A stretch of 64,000 bases of DNA from NCBI GenBank assembly GCA_023663725.1, contig JAMPGX010000001.1, positions 248,001-312,000 on the forward strand, in the 5' to 3' direction. The stretch is from a bacterium. Its GTDB lineage: Bacteria; Bacillota; Clostridia; Lachnospirales; Lachnospiraceae. How positions within the stretch are numbered: the first letter of the stretch is position 1; every line of letters begins with the position of its first letter. Positions 52,403 through 62,079 of this stretch are shown here, piece after piece. The notes below the pieces were generated by a model that was not told the origin of the DNA, ran no database searches, and was given only the letters and a program-made list of their open reading frames with translations. The position numbers were made by a program, and so were the translations under genes.

Positions 52403-53665
52403 TCAGTTCTTCAGCGCCTCCCGGTAGAACTCTACAAATTCCTCATAGCCCTCCGCCGTGAGCTGCTCCTTCTGGAACTTCTTATTCTTATTCATGCGGG
52501 CCACCAACACCTGACTGCCCTCCTGACGGGCGACTTGCGCCTGGGCGATGATCTCGCACAGCGCCTGTCCGCCCACACCCTTCTCGATCAGATAGGCAAC
52601 CTTCTTAGATTGCCCAGGCACCTTGAAGCCATTCTCCATCAGCAGCAGGATGATCCGCTCAAATCCGATGGAAAAACCGCAGGCCGGAACATTCTGCCCG
52701 GTAAATTTTCCCACCATCTCATCATATCTGCCTCCGCCGCCGCAGGCCGCGCCAAACTGAGGCATGGAAATCTCAAAGATCGTCCCCGTGTAGTAGGACA
52801 TTCCCCGCACCAGTGTGGCGTCAAACACCAGCTTGAAATCCGCCGCCTTGGTAGCTCTGACGCTGGAGATGATCTCCTGCAAACCCTTGGATACCGCCGG
52901 CTCCAGCACGCCGTCCAAGGTTTTCGCCAGATAAGCCACTCCATCCTCCTGCTGCCCCAACTCCCGATACAGCGCCAGATACCTGTCCACGCAGGACTTT
53001 TCAAAACCTTTCTGAAGCAGCTCCGCCTCGACGCCGTCAACACCGATCTTGTCCATCTTGTCCAGCGTGATAAATACGCTGTCGCAGGCATCCTCGGCAA
53101 ATCCGCTGTACGCCGCCATCGCCTTCAAGATCTGCCTGTCGTTGATACGGATCTCGAAATCCCGAAATCCCAGCTTGCCCAGTGTAGTGGTGGTGGCCAG
53201 AATCAGCTCGATCTCCGCCAGATTACTTGGCTCCCCCAATATATCAATATCACATTGCATGAACTGGCGGTAACGCCCCTTCTGGGGTCTGTCTGCCCGC
53301 CACACGCTGCCCATCTGTAATGCCTTGAACGGAGAGGGCAGACTGGCCGCATTACCCGCATAATACCGCACCAGCGGCACAGTCAGATCGTAGCGCATCC
53401 CGAAGTCCACCACGTCCTCCTCTGTTGTAGCCTCCGCCACATTCAGTTTTTCTCCTCTCTTGAGCACCTTGAAGATCAGTTTCTCATTGTCGCCGCCCTG
53501 TTTGTTGGTCAGATTGGCGATGCTCTCCATACAGGGAGTCTCTATGGAAGTAAATCCGAACTGGCGATAGGTGTCCCTGATCACTCTCTGCACATACTCC
53601 CTGATCTCCATCTCCTCCGGTAAAATATCTTTCATGCCATATACTGGCTTTTTATTCAGCGCCAT
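52403..53665 (-). CDS. hisS: Histidyl-tRNA synthetase
   Basis: 420 residues from the ATG at 53665 (GGAGGAAATGAA before it; the frame opens to 53737 without a site). Class II motifs: YRQFGFTSIETPCMESI, VWRADRPQKGRYRQFMQCDI (motif 2) and ACGFSIGFERIILLL (motif 3), plus the histidine-specific GGGRYDEMVG. C-terminal anticodon-binding domain (VAYLIEKGVGGQALCE). No T-box leader was seen in the short gap upstream. Confidence 0.97.
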   Translation of the reverse strand: MALNKKPVYGMKDILPEEMEIREYVQRVIRDTYRQFGFTSIETPCMESIANLTNKQGGDNEKLIFKVLKRGEKLNVAEATTEEDVVDFGMRYDLTVPLVRYYAGNAASLPSPFKALQMGSVWRADRPQKGRYRQFMQCDIDILGEPSNLAEIELILATTTTLGKLGFRDFEIRINDRQILKAMAAYSGFAEDACDSVFITLDKMDKIGVDGVEAELLQKGFEKSCVDRYLALYRELGQQEDGVAYLAKTLDGVLEPAVSKGLQEIISSVRATKAADFKLVFDATLVRGMSYYTGTIFEISMPQFGAACGGGGRYDEMVGKFTGQNVPACGFSIGFERIILLLMENGFKVPGQSKKVAYLIEKGVGGQALCEIIAQAQVARQEGSQVLVARMNKNKKFQKEQLTAEGYEEFVEFYREALKN

Positions 53666-53733
53666 TTCATTTCCTCCACTCTTTCTCACGACTATGATAT
53701 ATTTTTTTCCTCCCGCTGTCAATGTTTTATCAT

Positions 53734-55264
53734 TCACTGCCCTGATGATTTCAGCTTGACAAATTCTTTCTCGTAGTACAGCGCACAGGCATCATTCACC
53801 CATACATATCCGTCTTCAGGCTGCAAATCCACATACAGCAGCATCTCCGGATGTACAGACAGAGGAGCAAAATATACTTCCCGGACCGTATCGTCATGCA
53901 GCACCTCAATCCTTTCCTCCCACTCGGAGGCGTATTGCTGGGCCCATCCCTGACGCCAGTTCCGATATGCCCGATAAGTTGTGGTCTCATGCAAATCAAA
54001 GAAGTAAACGATGCCGGCCAGACTGATGCCAATGACAGCACAATAAAGCAGCAAATACTTTCCAAACCTATGGCTTATCGCTTCCGCTGTCCTTACGAAT
54101 CCTCCGCAATGCTTGGAAAGCCATCCCATCCAGTAGCAGACATTCCCCATCACCCACATATAATAGGAGTAGTATAAAATATCCCCCATTCTTCCGCCGC
54201 CAGTAGTTCCGTCGATATACATGGTTGCCGTGGCCTGCGAAGCATAGAGTCCAAAAGTAATCAGCGTGAACAATGCCGGCAACGGAAAACGATACTTTAT
54301 GTCCTTTACCAGTTTCCAGACAAAGGGCAGCACAAAGGCTATCATCAGACATATCTTCACATTTGTCCAGGAATAAATATTGGTGAAAGAACGCACCAGA
54401 GACATCCCAATCGCCCACACCGCGCTGTTGGACTTCCCCATAAAATTCGCATTAACCCGCACCTGATTGGCAGGCGAAAAAACGCAAATCAGCAGCCCTG
54501 CCCCACACAGCAGCGCAATAAAGACCATTCTAAAAAAAGACTTCCGATCTGTGAGAAACAGGAGAAAGGTCAACACCGCCAGCGTCAGGAAGCAGGAGAG
54601 ACTCGTCGCAAAATTGTTCCCCCCCGACAAGTATCGCCAGAATGCAAGCCAGCCCATATCGCAGTCCATACCTCCATCTCGGACAGGGCGCATTTCGCGC
54701 CAGCACGATAAACAGCGCAATCAGAATCAGAGAAAGCCCATAGACAAAGGTATAATTGACCGAGCCAGTATACCAGTACAGGCTCTCTTCCGGATAAGGC
54801 GTGTATAGAATCTGCAAAATAAGCCCCGGTATCATGACGGGAATGTAGAGAGAGCGGTTTTTCTTATCGCTGTTGTCGCATAGCAAACTCTTACACAAAA
54901 ATAATTCTGAGAACAAGAGCGCCCCCAGCATAAGCCATGTGACCAGACCGTAATATTTCTCCCCCCATATACCCGGCTGCAGGGAGGCAAAAAACACACT
55001 CGAATACCTTCCCTCCCATTCGAAGTAATTGCTTCGTACCGATTCCAACGCCGCCCTCAACACATCGAACAGATTCCCGCCCTCTCTGACCGCCCTGTGG
55101 GTATTGAGAGCAAGACTCCAGTCGTCCGCGGAGGGATAATTGTACTGCGCAATCCATAAAATGGGAACCAGGATGAGAACCAGAGCCACTATGCAGGCAA
55201 TATTAATCAAGATCAGACTATTTTTTTCCAAAAACCGCCCACCCTTTATCTTCCTCCACTCCAT
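53734..55264 (-). pseudogene. DUF6056-type membrane protein, split by a frameshift at a G7 run
   Basis: Two overlapping frames give one protein of about 510 residues. The N-terminal frame from the ATG at 55264 (GGAGG 5 bases upstream) contains a signal-like helix, then IAQYNYPSADDWSLALN and several helices. At 54619-54625 the minus strand has seven G; with six G the frame would read ILVGGNNFATSL and continue into the C-terminal frame that ends at 53734. About ten membrane helices in total and a luminal YFDLHETTTYRAYRNW tail, like DUF6056/glycosyltransferase-like integral membrane proteins. It is either a mutated gene, a phase-variable one, or a sequencing error in the homopolymer. Confidence 0.75.
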
Positions 55265-55275
55265 AACAGCCTCCG

Positions 55276-56727
55276 TCAAAGGTTATCACTCACGTCCTGC
55301 AGCAGCTTCCGTTTCCGCTGGATCATCTCGTCCAGCTTATCCATATATAACGCTACCTCCTTGACATTTTCGCACCGCTCGATGCGGCCGTCCCCATAGA
55401 CCCGCTTGGTGATCGAACCGGCCCCTAACGCCACGATGGTCTGCACTTCCTCCATAATCAAAATATTGTACAGACCATATTTTCCCTCCCTTGCATAGCC
55501 CACGTTCTCGAAATTACCGGACATATTCTTCTGCCGGTAGAGATAGTAGGGATGCATGTCAAGGGTCCTGGCCCCCGCCGCCGCGATCTCCATGGTCTCG
55601 TCCGTGTTGCGCAGCGTCTCTATGCCATGCTCCTGTATCCACTGATTGAGGCGAGAAGCGCGCTTGATGGCCAGAGAATGCACGGTCAGACTGTCCGGAG
55701 CCAGACTTACCACCCGCTCTATCGTGCGGCGCACATCCGCCTCGTCCTCCCCGGGAAGCCCCAGGATCAGATCCATATTGATATTGTCAAAGCCTGCCTC
55801 TCTCGCAAGCCTGTAAGCCTCCTCCACCTGCTCCACGGACGCCTGCCGTCCGATGATATCCAATGTCTCCTGCTTCATAGTCTGGGGATTGACAGAAATC
55901 CGGCTCACACCATAGCGCCTCAGCACCTCCAGCTTGTCCCTGGTAATGCTGTCCGCACGCCCCGCCTCCACCGTGAATTCCTGCACGGTAGAGAAATCAA
56001 ACAGAGACGTCAGGCAGCCCAGCAGCCTCTCCAACTGCTGCGGCTCCAGGGTGGTAGGCGTTCCCCCGCCGATGTATACTGCATCCAATATCTTATCCCG
56101 ATACGCCTCGGACACATACTCCATCTCCCGCACCACACAGTCGAGATAGCGGTCCACATGTTTGCGATAAGCGGCTATGGGATAGGAGGTGAAAGAACAG
56201 TACAGGCAAGTGCTGGGACAAAAGGGAATCCCAATATAGAGGCTGTACCCGCCCTGATAATGAATCCCCGATAAAAGTTCTCTCTCTCTGCGGGCAATCT
56301 CGATACTCAGCGCACACTTTTCCCTGCTCACATAGTGGGCGCGCTGCAGCGACGCGGTGATCTCCTCCTCCGTCAGCCCCTTCTCCAGCATATTGTAAGC
56401 CAGCTTGGTGGGACGGATGCCTGTCAGATTGCCCCATGGCAGCTCCCGCCCCGTAAGCTCCGCCAGAGTCCGATAAAAAAAGCGCTTAAAGCAGTCCTTG
56501 AAAACTCCTTCCCGCTCGTCGTGCCGCCACTGCCACTCTTTTCCCGCGAACTGCATTAGAGCCGTCGGCTCCTCGATGCGGATATTCCATTCCCGCTCTC
56601 CCTCGCGTCGCTCCTGATCCCGGCTCTGCGGCGTGATCACCCGCAGCGGCTCCTCCGGGTAGAAGGACCTCAGCAGCGCCTGGATATCGTATTCATAATT
56701 TTCCTGATTCAGACGTACTGCCAGCAT
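55276..56727 (-). CDS. hemZ: HemZ-like radical SAM coproporphyrinogen dehydrogenase
   Basis: 483 residues. The radical-SAM cluster motif is FCPSTCLYCSFTS (CxxxCxxC, about 168-180), preceded by the HemZ-specific N-terminal region of about 160 residues. Then VYIGGGTPTTLEPQQLERL, VEAGRADSITRDKLEVL and ISVNPQTMKQETLDIIGR. The family is annotated as oxygen-independent coproporphyrinogen III oxidase-like, though many members in anaerobes may not make haem. GGAGAGAGGGGT precedes the ATG. Confidence 0.9.
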   Translation of the reverse strand: MLAVRLNQENYEYDIQALLRSFYPEEPLRVITPQSRDQERREGEREWNIRIEEPTALMQFAGKEWQWRHDEREGVFKDCFKRFFYRTLAELTGRELPWGNLTGIRPTKLAYNMLEKGLTEEEITASLQRAHYVSREKCALSIEIARRERELLSGIHYQGGYSLYIGIPFCPSTCLYCSFTSYPIAAYRKHVDRYLDCVVREMEYVSEAYRDKILDAVYIGGGTPTTLEPQQLERLLGCLTSLFDFSTVQEFTVEAGRADSITRDKLEVLRRYGVSRISVNPQTMKQETLDIIGRQASVEQVEEAYRLAREAGFDNINMDLILGLPGEDEADVRRTIERVVSLAPDSLTVHSLAIKRASRLNQWIQEHGIETLRNTDETMEIAAAGARTLDMHPYYLYRQKNMSGNFENVGYAREGKYGLYNILIMEEVQTIVALGAGSITKRVYGDGRIERCENVKEVALYMDKLDEMIQRKRKLLQDVSDNL

Positions 56728-56738
56728 ACCCCTCTCTC

Positions 56739-57371
56739 CTACGCGGTAAACGGATTGTACTGCATCTCATGCGCAATCGTCGTGCTGTCCCCATGTCCCG
56801 GATAGACCTTGGTCTCGCCGGGCAGCGTATAGAGCTTTTCCTTGATGGAGCGCACGATGCTGCTCATGCTGCCGGTGGGGAAATCCGTCCTGCCCACGGA
56901 CTCGGCGAACAGAGTATCCCCGCTGACCACGAATCCCGCCTCGGGAAAATAGTAGCAGCAGCTGCCGGCGGTATGTCCCGGCGTGGCGATGACCTGAAAC
57001 GCCATCCCCGCCAGCGTCTGCTCCTGCCCATCCCGCAGATACTCGTCCGGCGTGACCGTGTAGGGTCTGCCCGCCATATCCGACACATTGCTGCTTGCGT
57101 CCTCGCACAGAGCCTTCTCCGCGTCCAGCGCGTATATCTTCACCCCAGCCGCCTCCCGCAGCTCCTTGGAGCCCCAGATATGATCAAAATGCCCGTGAGT
57201 CAGCAAGATCGCCTCCACAGTAATCCCATTGTCCGTCAGAGCCTTGTAGATTCTGGCTCCCTGATCTGCCGGGTCCACCACAAGAGCCCTCTTTTCTTCC
57301 TCCCGATAGATAAAATAACAGTTGGTCTGACAGGAGCCCAGCACCATTCTCCCGATCTTGATCTCATTCAT
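56739..57371 (-). CDS. MBL-fold metallohydrolase (glyoxalase II-like)
   Basis: 210 residues. Metal-binding motif THGHFDHIWG (about 59-68), later TPGHTAGSCCYY (about 131), VSGDTLFAESVGRTDFPTGS (about 150) and the final His in VYPGHGDST. It is a binuclear-metal hydrolase, possibly a thioesterase. Its ATG overlaps the rel stop codon (TGATG), so it is coupled to rel, as is usual in Clostridia. Confidence 0.92.
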   Translation of the reverse strand: MNEIKIGRMVLGSCQTNCYFIYREEEKRALVVDPADQGARIYKALTDNGITVEAILLTHGHFDHIWGSKELREAAGVKIYALDAEKALCEDASSNVSDMAGRPYTVTPDEYLRDGQEQTLAGMAFQVIATPGHTAGSCCYYFPEAGFVVSGDTLFAESVGRTDFPTGSMSSIVRSIKEKLYTLPGETKVYPGHGDSTTIAHEMQYNPFTA

Positions 57372-59677
57372 CAGCCTGTCGTCCTTTCTATATCAATCAC
57401 ACTCTCGATATTGCGAATCTTGTCTATGACCCGGTTCAGCTCCTCCCGGCCGGAGATCTCAAAGGCCGTCTGCAGGGTTGCCAACCCCTGCTTGTTGGTC
57501 TTGGTGTTCATGGACAGAATATCGATATTTTTCTCTGTCAGCGCCTTGGAGATATCCGCCAGCAAGCCGTTGCGGTTGTTGGCATAGATACGGATCTCGG
57601 CCATATATTTGCCCTCTTCCCCGCTGTCACCTTCGCCGGTCTGCCACTCCGCGTCGATCAGTCTGGCCCGCTCTAGCTCCGGCAGACTCAGCATATTCAC
57701 GCAGTCCGTCCGGTGAATGGATATCCCTCTTCCCCTGGTCACAAAGCCCACGATCTCATCGCCCGGCACAGGAGAACAGCACTTGGAGAAACGCACCGAC
57801 AGGTCAGCGATGCCCTTGACCACGATACCGCTCTTGGAACGGCCGCTGCCGGGACGCATCAGCATGGCCCCGTTCTCCGCGATGGTCTGCAGCACCTCCT
57901 CGTTGGACATCTCCTTCTTATGCTCCCTGTCGTAGAGCTCCTGCATCTTGTTGATGATCTGGCCCTCCTTCAGAGCGCCGTGGCCGATGGCGGCCAGCAC
58001 GGAGTCCCAGTCATGGAAGCCATACTTGCGCATGATGGCGTCCATATATGCATTCTTCATCAGCTCAGGCATATTGATGCCCTTGGACTTACAGTAACCC
58101 GACAGCAGCTCCTTGCCCTTGACGATATTATCCTCTTTCAGCTCATTCTTGAACCACTGGTTGATCTTGTTCTTGGCCTGGGTACTCTTGACCACATTCA
58201 GCCAATCCCTGCTTGGCCCCTTGGAATTCTGGGAAGTGATGATCTCGATGCGATCCCCATTGCGGATCACATAGTCGATCGTCACCAGCTTGCCGTTGAC
58301 CCGAGCGCCCACCATCTTGTTGCCCACCGCGGAGTGTATATTGTAGGCAAAGTCAATCGGCGTGGAGCCTGCGGGCAGATTCTTGACCTCTCCGGTAGGC
58401 GTGAAGCAGTACACATTGTCAGAAAACAGATCGAGATCGCTCTTCAGCAGGTTCATGAACTCCCGATTGTCGGACATGTCACGCTGCCACTCCAATATCT
58501 GGCGCAGCCACACCAGCTTCTTCTCCTCCTGGGCCTCCACCTTCTTGCCGTCAGAGGCCTCCTTGTATTTCCAGTGGGCGGCAATACCGTATTCTGCCGC
58601 CTTGTGCATCTCAAAGGTGCGGATCTGCACCTCAAAGGGCTGACCGTTCGTGCCGATCAAAGTGGTATGCAGGGATTGATACATATTGGCCTTGGGCATT
58701 GCGATATAGTCCTTGAACCTGCCCGGAATGGGCGTATATTTCTCATGTATCACACCCAGCGCCGCATAGCAGTCCTTCACCGTCTCCACGATGATCCGCA
58801 CGGCAAACAGATCATAGATCTGATCCAGTGTCTTGTTCTGGTTCTTCATCTTCTTATAGATACTGAAGAAATGCTTAATGCGTCCATCCACCTGAGCCTT
58901 GATGCCTGCGCTCTCAATATACTCCCGCACCTCGTCCACGATGCCCTGAATATATTTTTCCCGCACGCTCTTACGCACAGCGATCTTATCCACCAGGTCA
59001 TAGTATACCTCCGGCTCCAGATACTTCATGGACAGATCGTCCAGCTCGATCTTGATGCGGGAGATACCCAGTCGCTGCGCGATGGGAGAATAAATCTCTC
59101 TGGTCTCCCTGGCAATACGGATCTGGCTCTCCGGCTTCTGATACTTCAGCGTGCGCATATTGTGCAGCCGGTCCGCCAGCTTGATCATGATCACCCTGAT
59201 ATCCTTTGCCATGGCCAAAAACATCTTGCGCAGATTCTCCGCCTGCATTTCCAGCTTAGTATCCGTCGGATCATCGCTGTGAGACAATGGAAGATTCTCC
59301 AGCTTGGTCACGCCATCCACCAACAGCGCTACATCCTCGCCAAACTCCTGAATCAGATCCTCCTCCGTCATGATGGTGTCCTCCACCACATCGTGAAGAA
59401 TACCCGCCACGATAGTCTCCTTATCCAGCTCCAGCTCGGCCAGGATGATGGCCACATTCAGGGGATGAATGATATATGGCTCCCCCGATTTGCGCAACTG
59501 GTCCTTGTGGGCTTGGCTGGCAATCCGGTAAGCTTTTTCAATCATAGTGATATCATCGCTGGGATGATATTTTTTGACGCAGGAAATTAGATCCTGATAC
59601 AACTGCTCAGGAGATGTAAATTCTGTCATCTGGCCGACTCTGACATCGTCAAATATCACATCTTTCTCTTCCATCAT
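57371..59677 (-). CDS. rel: RelA/SpoT bifunctional (p)ppGpp synthetase/hydrolase
   Basis: 768 residues from the ATG pair at 59677. An earlier GTG/ATG in frame reaches 59722 without a good ribosome site; the purine tract at the chosen start is also only moderate. HD hydrolase domain with YIIHPLNVAIILAELELDK and GILHDVVEDT. Synthetase domain YDLFAVRIIVETVKDCYAAL, DYIAMPKANMYQSLHTT and FEVQIRTFEMHKAAEYGIAA. TGS domain VYCFTPTGEVKNLPAGSTPI, zinc-finger/RIS part (CCSPVPGDEIVGFVTRGRGI) and C-terminal ACT domain. It makes and removes the stringent-response alarmone. Confidence 0.95.
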   Translation of the reverse strand: MMEEKDVIFDDVRVGQMTEFTSPEQLYQDLISCVKKYHPSDDITMIEKAYRIASQAHKDQLRKSGEPYIIHPLNVAIILAELELDKETIVAGILHDVVEDTIMTEEDLIQEFGEDVALLVDGVTKLENLPLSHSDDPTDTKLEMQAENLRKMFLAMAKDIRVIMIKLADRLHNMRTLKYQKPESQIRIARETREIYSPIAQRLGISRIKIELDDLSMKYLEPEVYYDLVDKIAVRKSVREKYIQGIVDEVREYIESAGIKAQVDGRIKHFFSIYKKMKNQNKTLDQIYDLFAVRIIVETVKDCYAALGVIHEKYTPIPGRFKDYIAMPKANMYQSLHTTLIGTNGQPFEVQIRTFEMHKAAEYGIAAHWKYKEASDGKKVEAQEEKKLVWLRQILEWQRDMSDNREFMNLLKSDLDLFSDNVYCFTPTGEVKNLPAGSTPIDFAYNIHSAVGNKMVGARVNGKLVTIDYVIRNGDRIEIITSQNSKGPSRDWLNVVKSTQAKNKINQWFKNELKEDNIVKGKELLSGYCKSKGINMPELMKNAYMDAIMRKYGFHDWDSVLAAIGHGALKEGQIINKMQELYDREHKKEMSNEEVLQTIAENGAMLMRPGSGRSKSGIVVKGIADLSVRFSKCCSPVPGDEIVGFVTRGRGISIHRTDCVNMLSLPELERARLIDAEWQTGEGDSGEEGKYMAEIRIYANNRNGLLADISKALTEKNIDILSMNTKTNKQGLATLQTAFEISGREELNRVIDKIRNIESVIDIERTTG

Positions 59678-59748
59678 AACGCCTGCTGCCTTTCTGTAAC
59701 CCCTGCCCGCACAGGCCTCCAATACCCGCGCGGACTATGTAATGCAGA

Positions 59749-60273
59749 TCAATTGCCAGGATAAGTGATGGCCGCCTCCAGCCGATAGTCCGCAATCCTC
59801 TCGCGGCCCTTCAGTCCCGCCAGTTCCATCAGCACGACCACGCCTACCACCTGCCCGCCAAGTCTCTCAATGAGTCTGATCATGGCCTCGGTGGTCCCTC
59901 CGGTGGCAATCAGATCATCCACGAGCAGCACCTTCTGTCCAGGGCGTATACTGTCCTTGTGCATCTCGATCGTGGCCTGGCCATATTCCAGATCATAGCT
60001 GATCTCCACTGTCTCGCAGGGAAGCTTCCCCTTCTTGCGGATCAACACAAAGGGCTTGTGGTTATTGTAGGCGATAGGGGTTCCGAAGATAAATCCCCTG
60101 GACTCCGGTCCCGCCACCACGTCATACTCCAGATCGCCGATCTTCTCCTGCATGGTGTCAACGGCCAGACGCAGTCCGTCCGCATCCTGCAGCACACTGG
60201 TCACATCCCTGAAAATAATGCCCTTCTCCGGAAAATCCGGAATACTTCTCACATAGTCCTCCAATGCTTTCAT
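59749..60273 (-). CDS. apt: Adenine phosphoribosyltransferase
   Basis: 174 residues from the ATG at 60273 (GGAGGAGATAAG before it). PRPP-binding motif VLLVDDLIATGGTTEAM (about 122-138), N-terminal FPEKGIIFRDVTSVL and substrate region GPESRGFIFGTPIAYN are those of Apt. It salvages adenine to AMP. It precedes rel, the canonical clostridial arrangement. Confidence 0.95.
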   Translation of the reverse strand: MKALEDYVRSIPDFPEKGIIFRDVTSVLQDADGLRLAVDTMQEKIGDLEYDVVAGPESRGFIFGTPIAYNNHKPFVLIRKKGKLPCETVEISYDLEYGQATIEMHKDSIRPGQKVLLVDDLIATGGTTEAMIRLIERLGGQVVGVVVLMELAGLKGRERIADYRLEAAITYPGN

Positions 60274-60347
60274 CTTATCTCCTCCATCTGACAAAAACTG
60301 CCTCAATCAACAATTTGTTCCTATTATAGTATTATTTGTGCGGAAAG

Positions 60348-61226
60348 TCAAAATATTCTTTCATATTCGCTCCTCCAAATACATTTTATGTAGCGATATG
60401 AGCTTTTGCGCCCCGTAATTCTCCCGACTACATCTCTCAGTCCCCTCTTTCCCGCCGCCAGCTCCGACAGTCTGCATACCAGAAAAGAGGCGTCCGGATA
60501 GCGCAGCTGAGGCTCGGACTGCAGACTGCAATCCAACAGCTGCTTCAGCTCCCGCCGAATTCCATAATGTCTGCCATAGTAGTTCACAGTGTCATAGGGC
60601 GGCTTTCCAGGGTCCTGTCCCGTCAGCAGAAATGCCAGAAGCTTTCCCATGCCGTAGACATCACAGGCCGGAGTCAGCCTTGCCTCCTCCCAGAATTGTT
60701 CCGGCGCGCTGTACCCATAGGTTCCCGCCCTCTCGCACTCCGCCTCCGTCTCCCTCTGACTGACAACAGCGCCCAGATCTACCAGCCTGGCTCTGCCGTC
60801 AACTGTCAGCATGACGTTGGCCGCTTTGAGATCCCGATAAATATACGCGGGCGAACAGCTGTGCAGGTACGCCAGAGCCGCTGCCACATCCACCGCGATC
60901 CCCACCGCCATAGGCTCCGGCATACCTGCCGGATACTGCTCCATCATCTGCTGTAAAGTGATACCTCTGATATATTCCATAACCAGGTAGGCCCCCGAAG
61001 TATCCTGCCCCGCCTCGAAATACTGCGGAAAACCACTGTGACGCAGGCTTTTCAACACCTCTGCCTCCCTCTGTATGAGCTCGGAACGCGCGCTGTATTT
61101 TAAGGCATACCATTTATTTGACCCCTGGTTTTGCGCCAAATATACCGTGGCGGTCGCCCCTGAGCCCAACCTTCCCGCCAGCTGATAGCTTCCTATCCTG
61201 CTTTTTATAAGATTCCTGTTGTTCAT
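60348..61226 (-). CDS. Serine/threonine protein kinase, variant catalytic motifs
   Basis: 292 residues, kinase domain only. Gly loop GRLGSGATATVYLA, Lys in YALKYSA, Glu in QREAEVL, catalytic loop AYIYRDLKAANVM (HRD replaced by YRD), metal loop LVDLGAVV (DFG replaced by DLG), and APE motif as SAPEQFW. All catalytic Lys/Asp/Asn residues are kept, so it is likely active. No transmembrane or PASTA part. Residues 260-290 are a basic tail. It stands 68 bases after the possible PP2C-like gene and may be its partner. AGAGGAGAA before the ATG. Confidence 0.85.
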   Translation of the reverse strand: MNNRNLIKSRIGSYQLAGRLGSGATATVYLAQNQGSNKWYALKYSARSELIQREAEVLKSLRHSGFPQYFEAGQDTSGAYLVMEYIRGITLQQMMEQYPAGMPEPMAVGIAVDVAAALAYLHSCSPAYIYRDLKAANVMLTVDGRARLVDLGAVVSQRETEAECERAGTYGYSAPEQFWEEARLTPACDVYGMGKLLAFLLTGQDPGKPPYDTVNYYGRHYGIRRELKQLLDCSLQSEPQLRYPDASFLVCRLSELAAGKRGLRDVVGRITGRKSSYRYIKCIWRSEYERIF

Positions 61227-61294
61227 TTCTCCTCTGCGCCTCCTCGTCCAGATACTCCTTCCCGATCGATACTTCTCATCCCTACAACATATCT

Positions 61295-61933
61295 TTACAC
61301 CACCTGCAGATAGATTCCTCCCACCGCTCCTGTGCTCCCCCTGCTTCTACCCTCCCGACACAGCTCTCTGAGGCGCCTGGCAATCCGCTCCTCCCGCCAG
61401 ACACCTTCGCCATGCAGAATCTGGCATATCTCCTCCTTCTTCAGACCGCGAAGCAATTCCGGCGTGTGCAGCAGCAGCCCTATCCCTCTCTGCATCCTGC
61501 CTGCCATCGGAGCAGCCAACATCCTCATATGCGGGCGATTGTACCGGTAATTGATCAATTGTACGGCTATGTTTCCCTCGCCAAACAGATAAAACTGATT
61601 GCCAATCAATAATAGCCCCCCGTAATCCAAGGCGGCTCTTCCCCCTTGCGAGAGGGACCCATAGATCATCTCCAGCTCCGGCTCCATCAACTCCGCAGGC
61701 ATCGGCAGAACTCTTCCCTCACAGGCTGGCAGACAGACCTTGTGGAACCACTCTACCAGCTGTTCAGCCATCTGTCCTCCAATCCTCTGGCCGGAGCCGC
61801 AGCAGGAGCTGCCACAGATGCATAGCAGACAGGCCTCCCTTCCCTTTACTTTAACCTGCTGCAACACCAGGGAGATGGGGTTTGTCCCGCCATCCGCAGC
61901 CCTTTCCCATATGTAATTCGACACAAAACCCAT
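61295..61933 (-). CDS. Uncharacterised protein, possibly degenerate PP2C-like
   Basis: 212 residues. The N-terminal ADGGTNPISLVLQQVKVKGR and CLLCICGSSCCGSGQRIGGQ, and the ends RAALDYGGLLLIGNQFYLFG and TGAVGGIYLQVV, loosely follow the layout of PP2C phosphatases (DG and GG positions), but the usual acidic metal ligands are missing or displaced. It may be an inactive phosphatase-like partner of the downstream kinase; this is an inference from order and a weak pattern match. AAGGAAAGTAT precedes the ATG. Confidence 0.45.
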   Translation of the reverse strand: MGFVSNYIWERAADGGTNPISLVLQQVKVKGREACLLCICGSSCCGSGQRIGGQMAEQLVEWFHKVCLPACEGRVLPMPAELMEPELEMIYGSLSQGGRAALDYGGLLLIGNQFYLFGEGNIAVQLINYRYNRPHMRMLAAPMAGRMQRGIGLLLHTPELLRGLKKEEICQILHGEGVWREERIARRLRELCREGRSRGSTGAVGGIYLQVV

Positions 61934-62026
61934 TATACTTTCCTTTCTTCATCTTCATTCGTCTGAATCATTCATCTGAAATAGTGGGAGAAATCCCAAA
62001 ACCTGTTCCATTAAGACTTGTTCTCT

Positions 62027-62056
62027 GCCGGACAGGGCTTAGAAACCCTGTCCGGC
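62027..62056. terminator. Strong inverted repeat downstream of rseP
   Basis: GCCGGACAGGG (62027-62037) and CCCTGTCCGGC (62046-62056) form a perfect 11-bp stem with an 8-base loop, 24 bases after the rseP stop. On the plus strand A6 follows, but on the minus strand (rseP direction) no U-tract follows, so it is an atypical terminator for rseP or a structured 3' end. Confidence 0.5.
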
Positions 62057-62079
62057 AAAAAAGCATGAGAAATAAAAGG

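Noticed and set aside
53666-53733. T-box leader before hisS
   Set aside because: The gap is too short and no T-box core or antiterminator pattern was seen.
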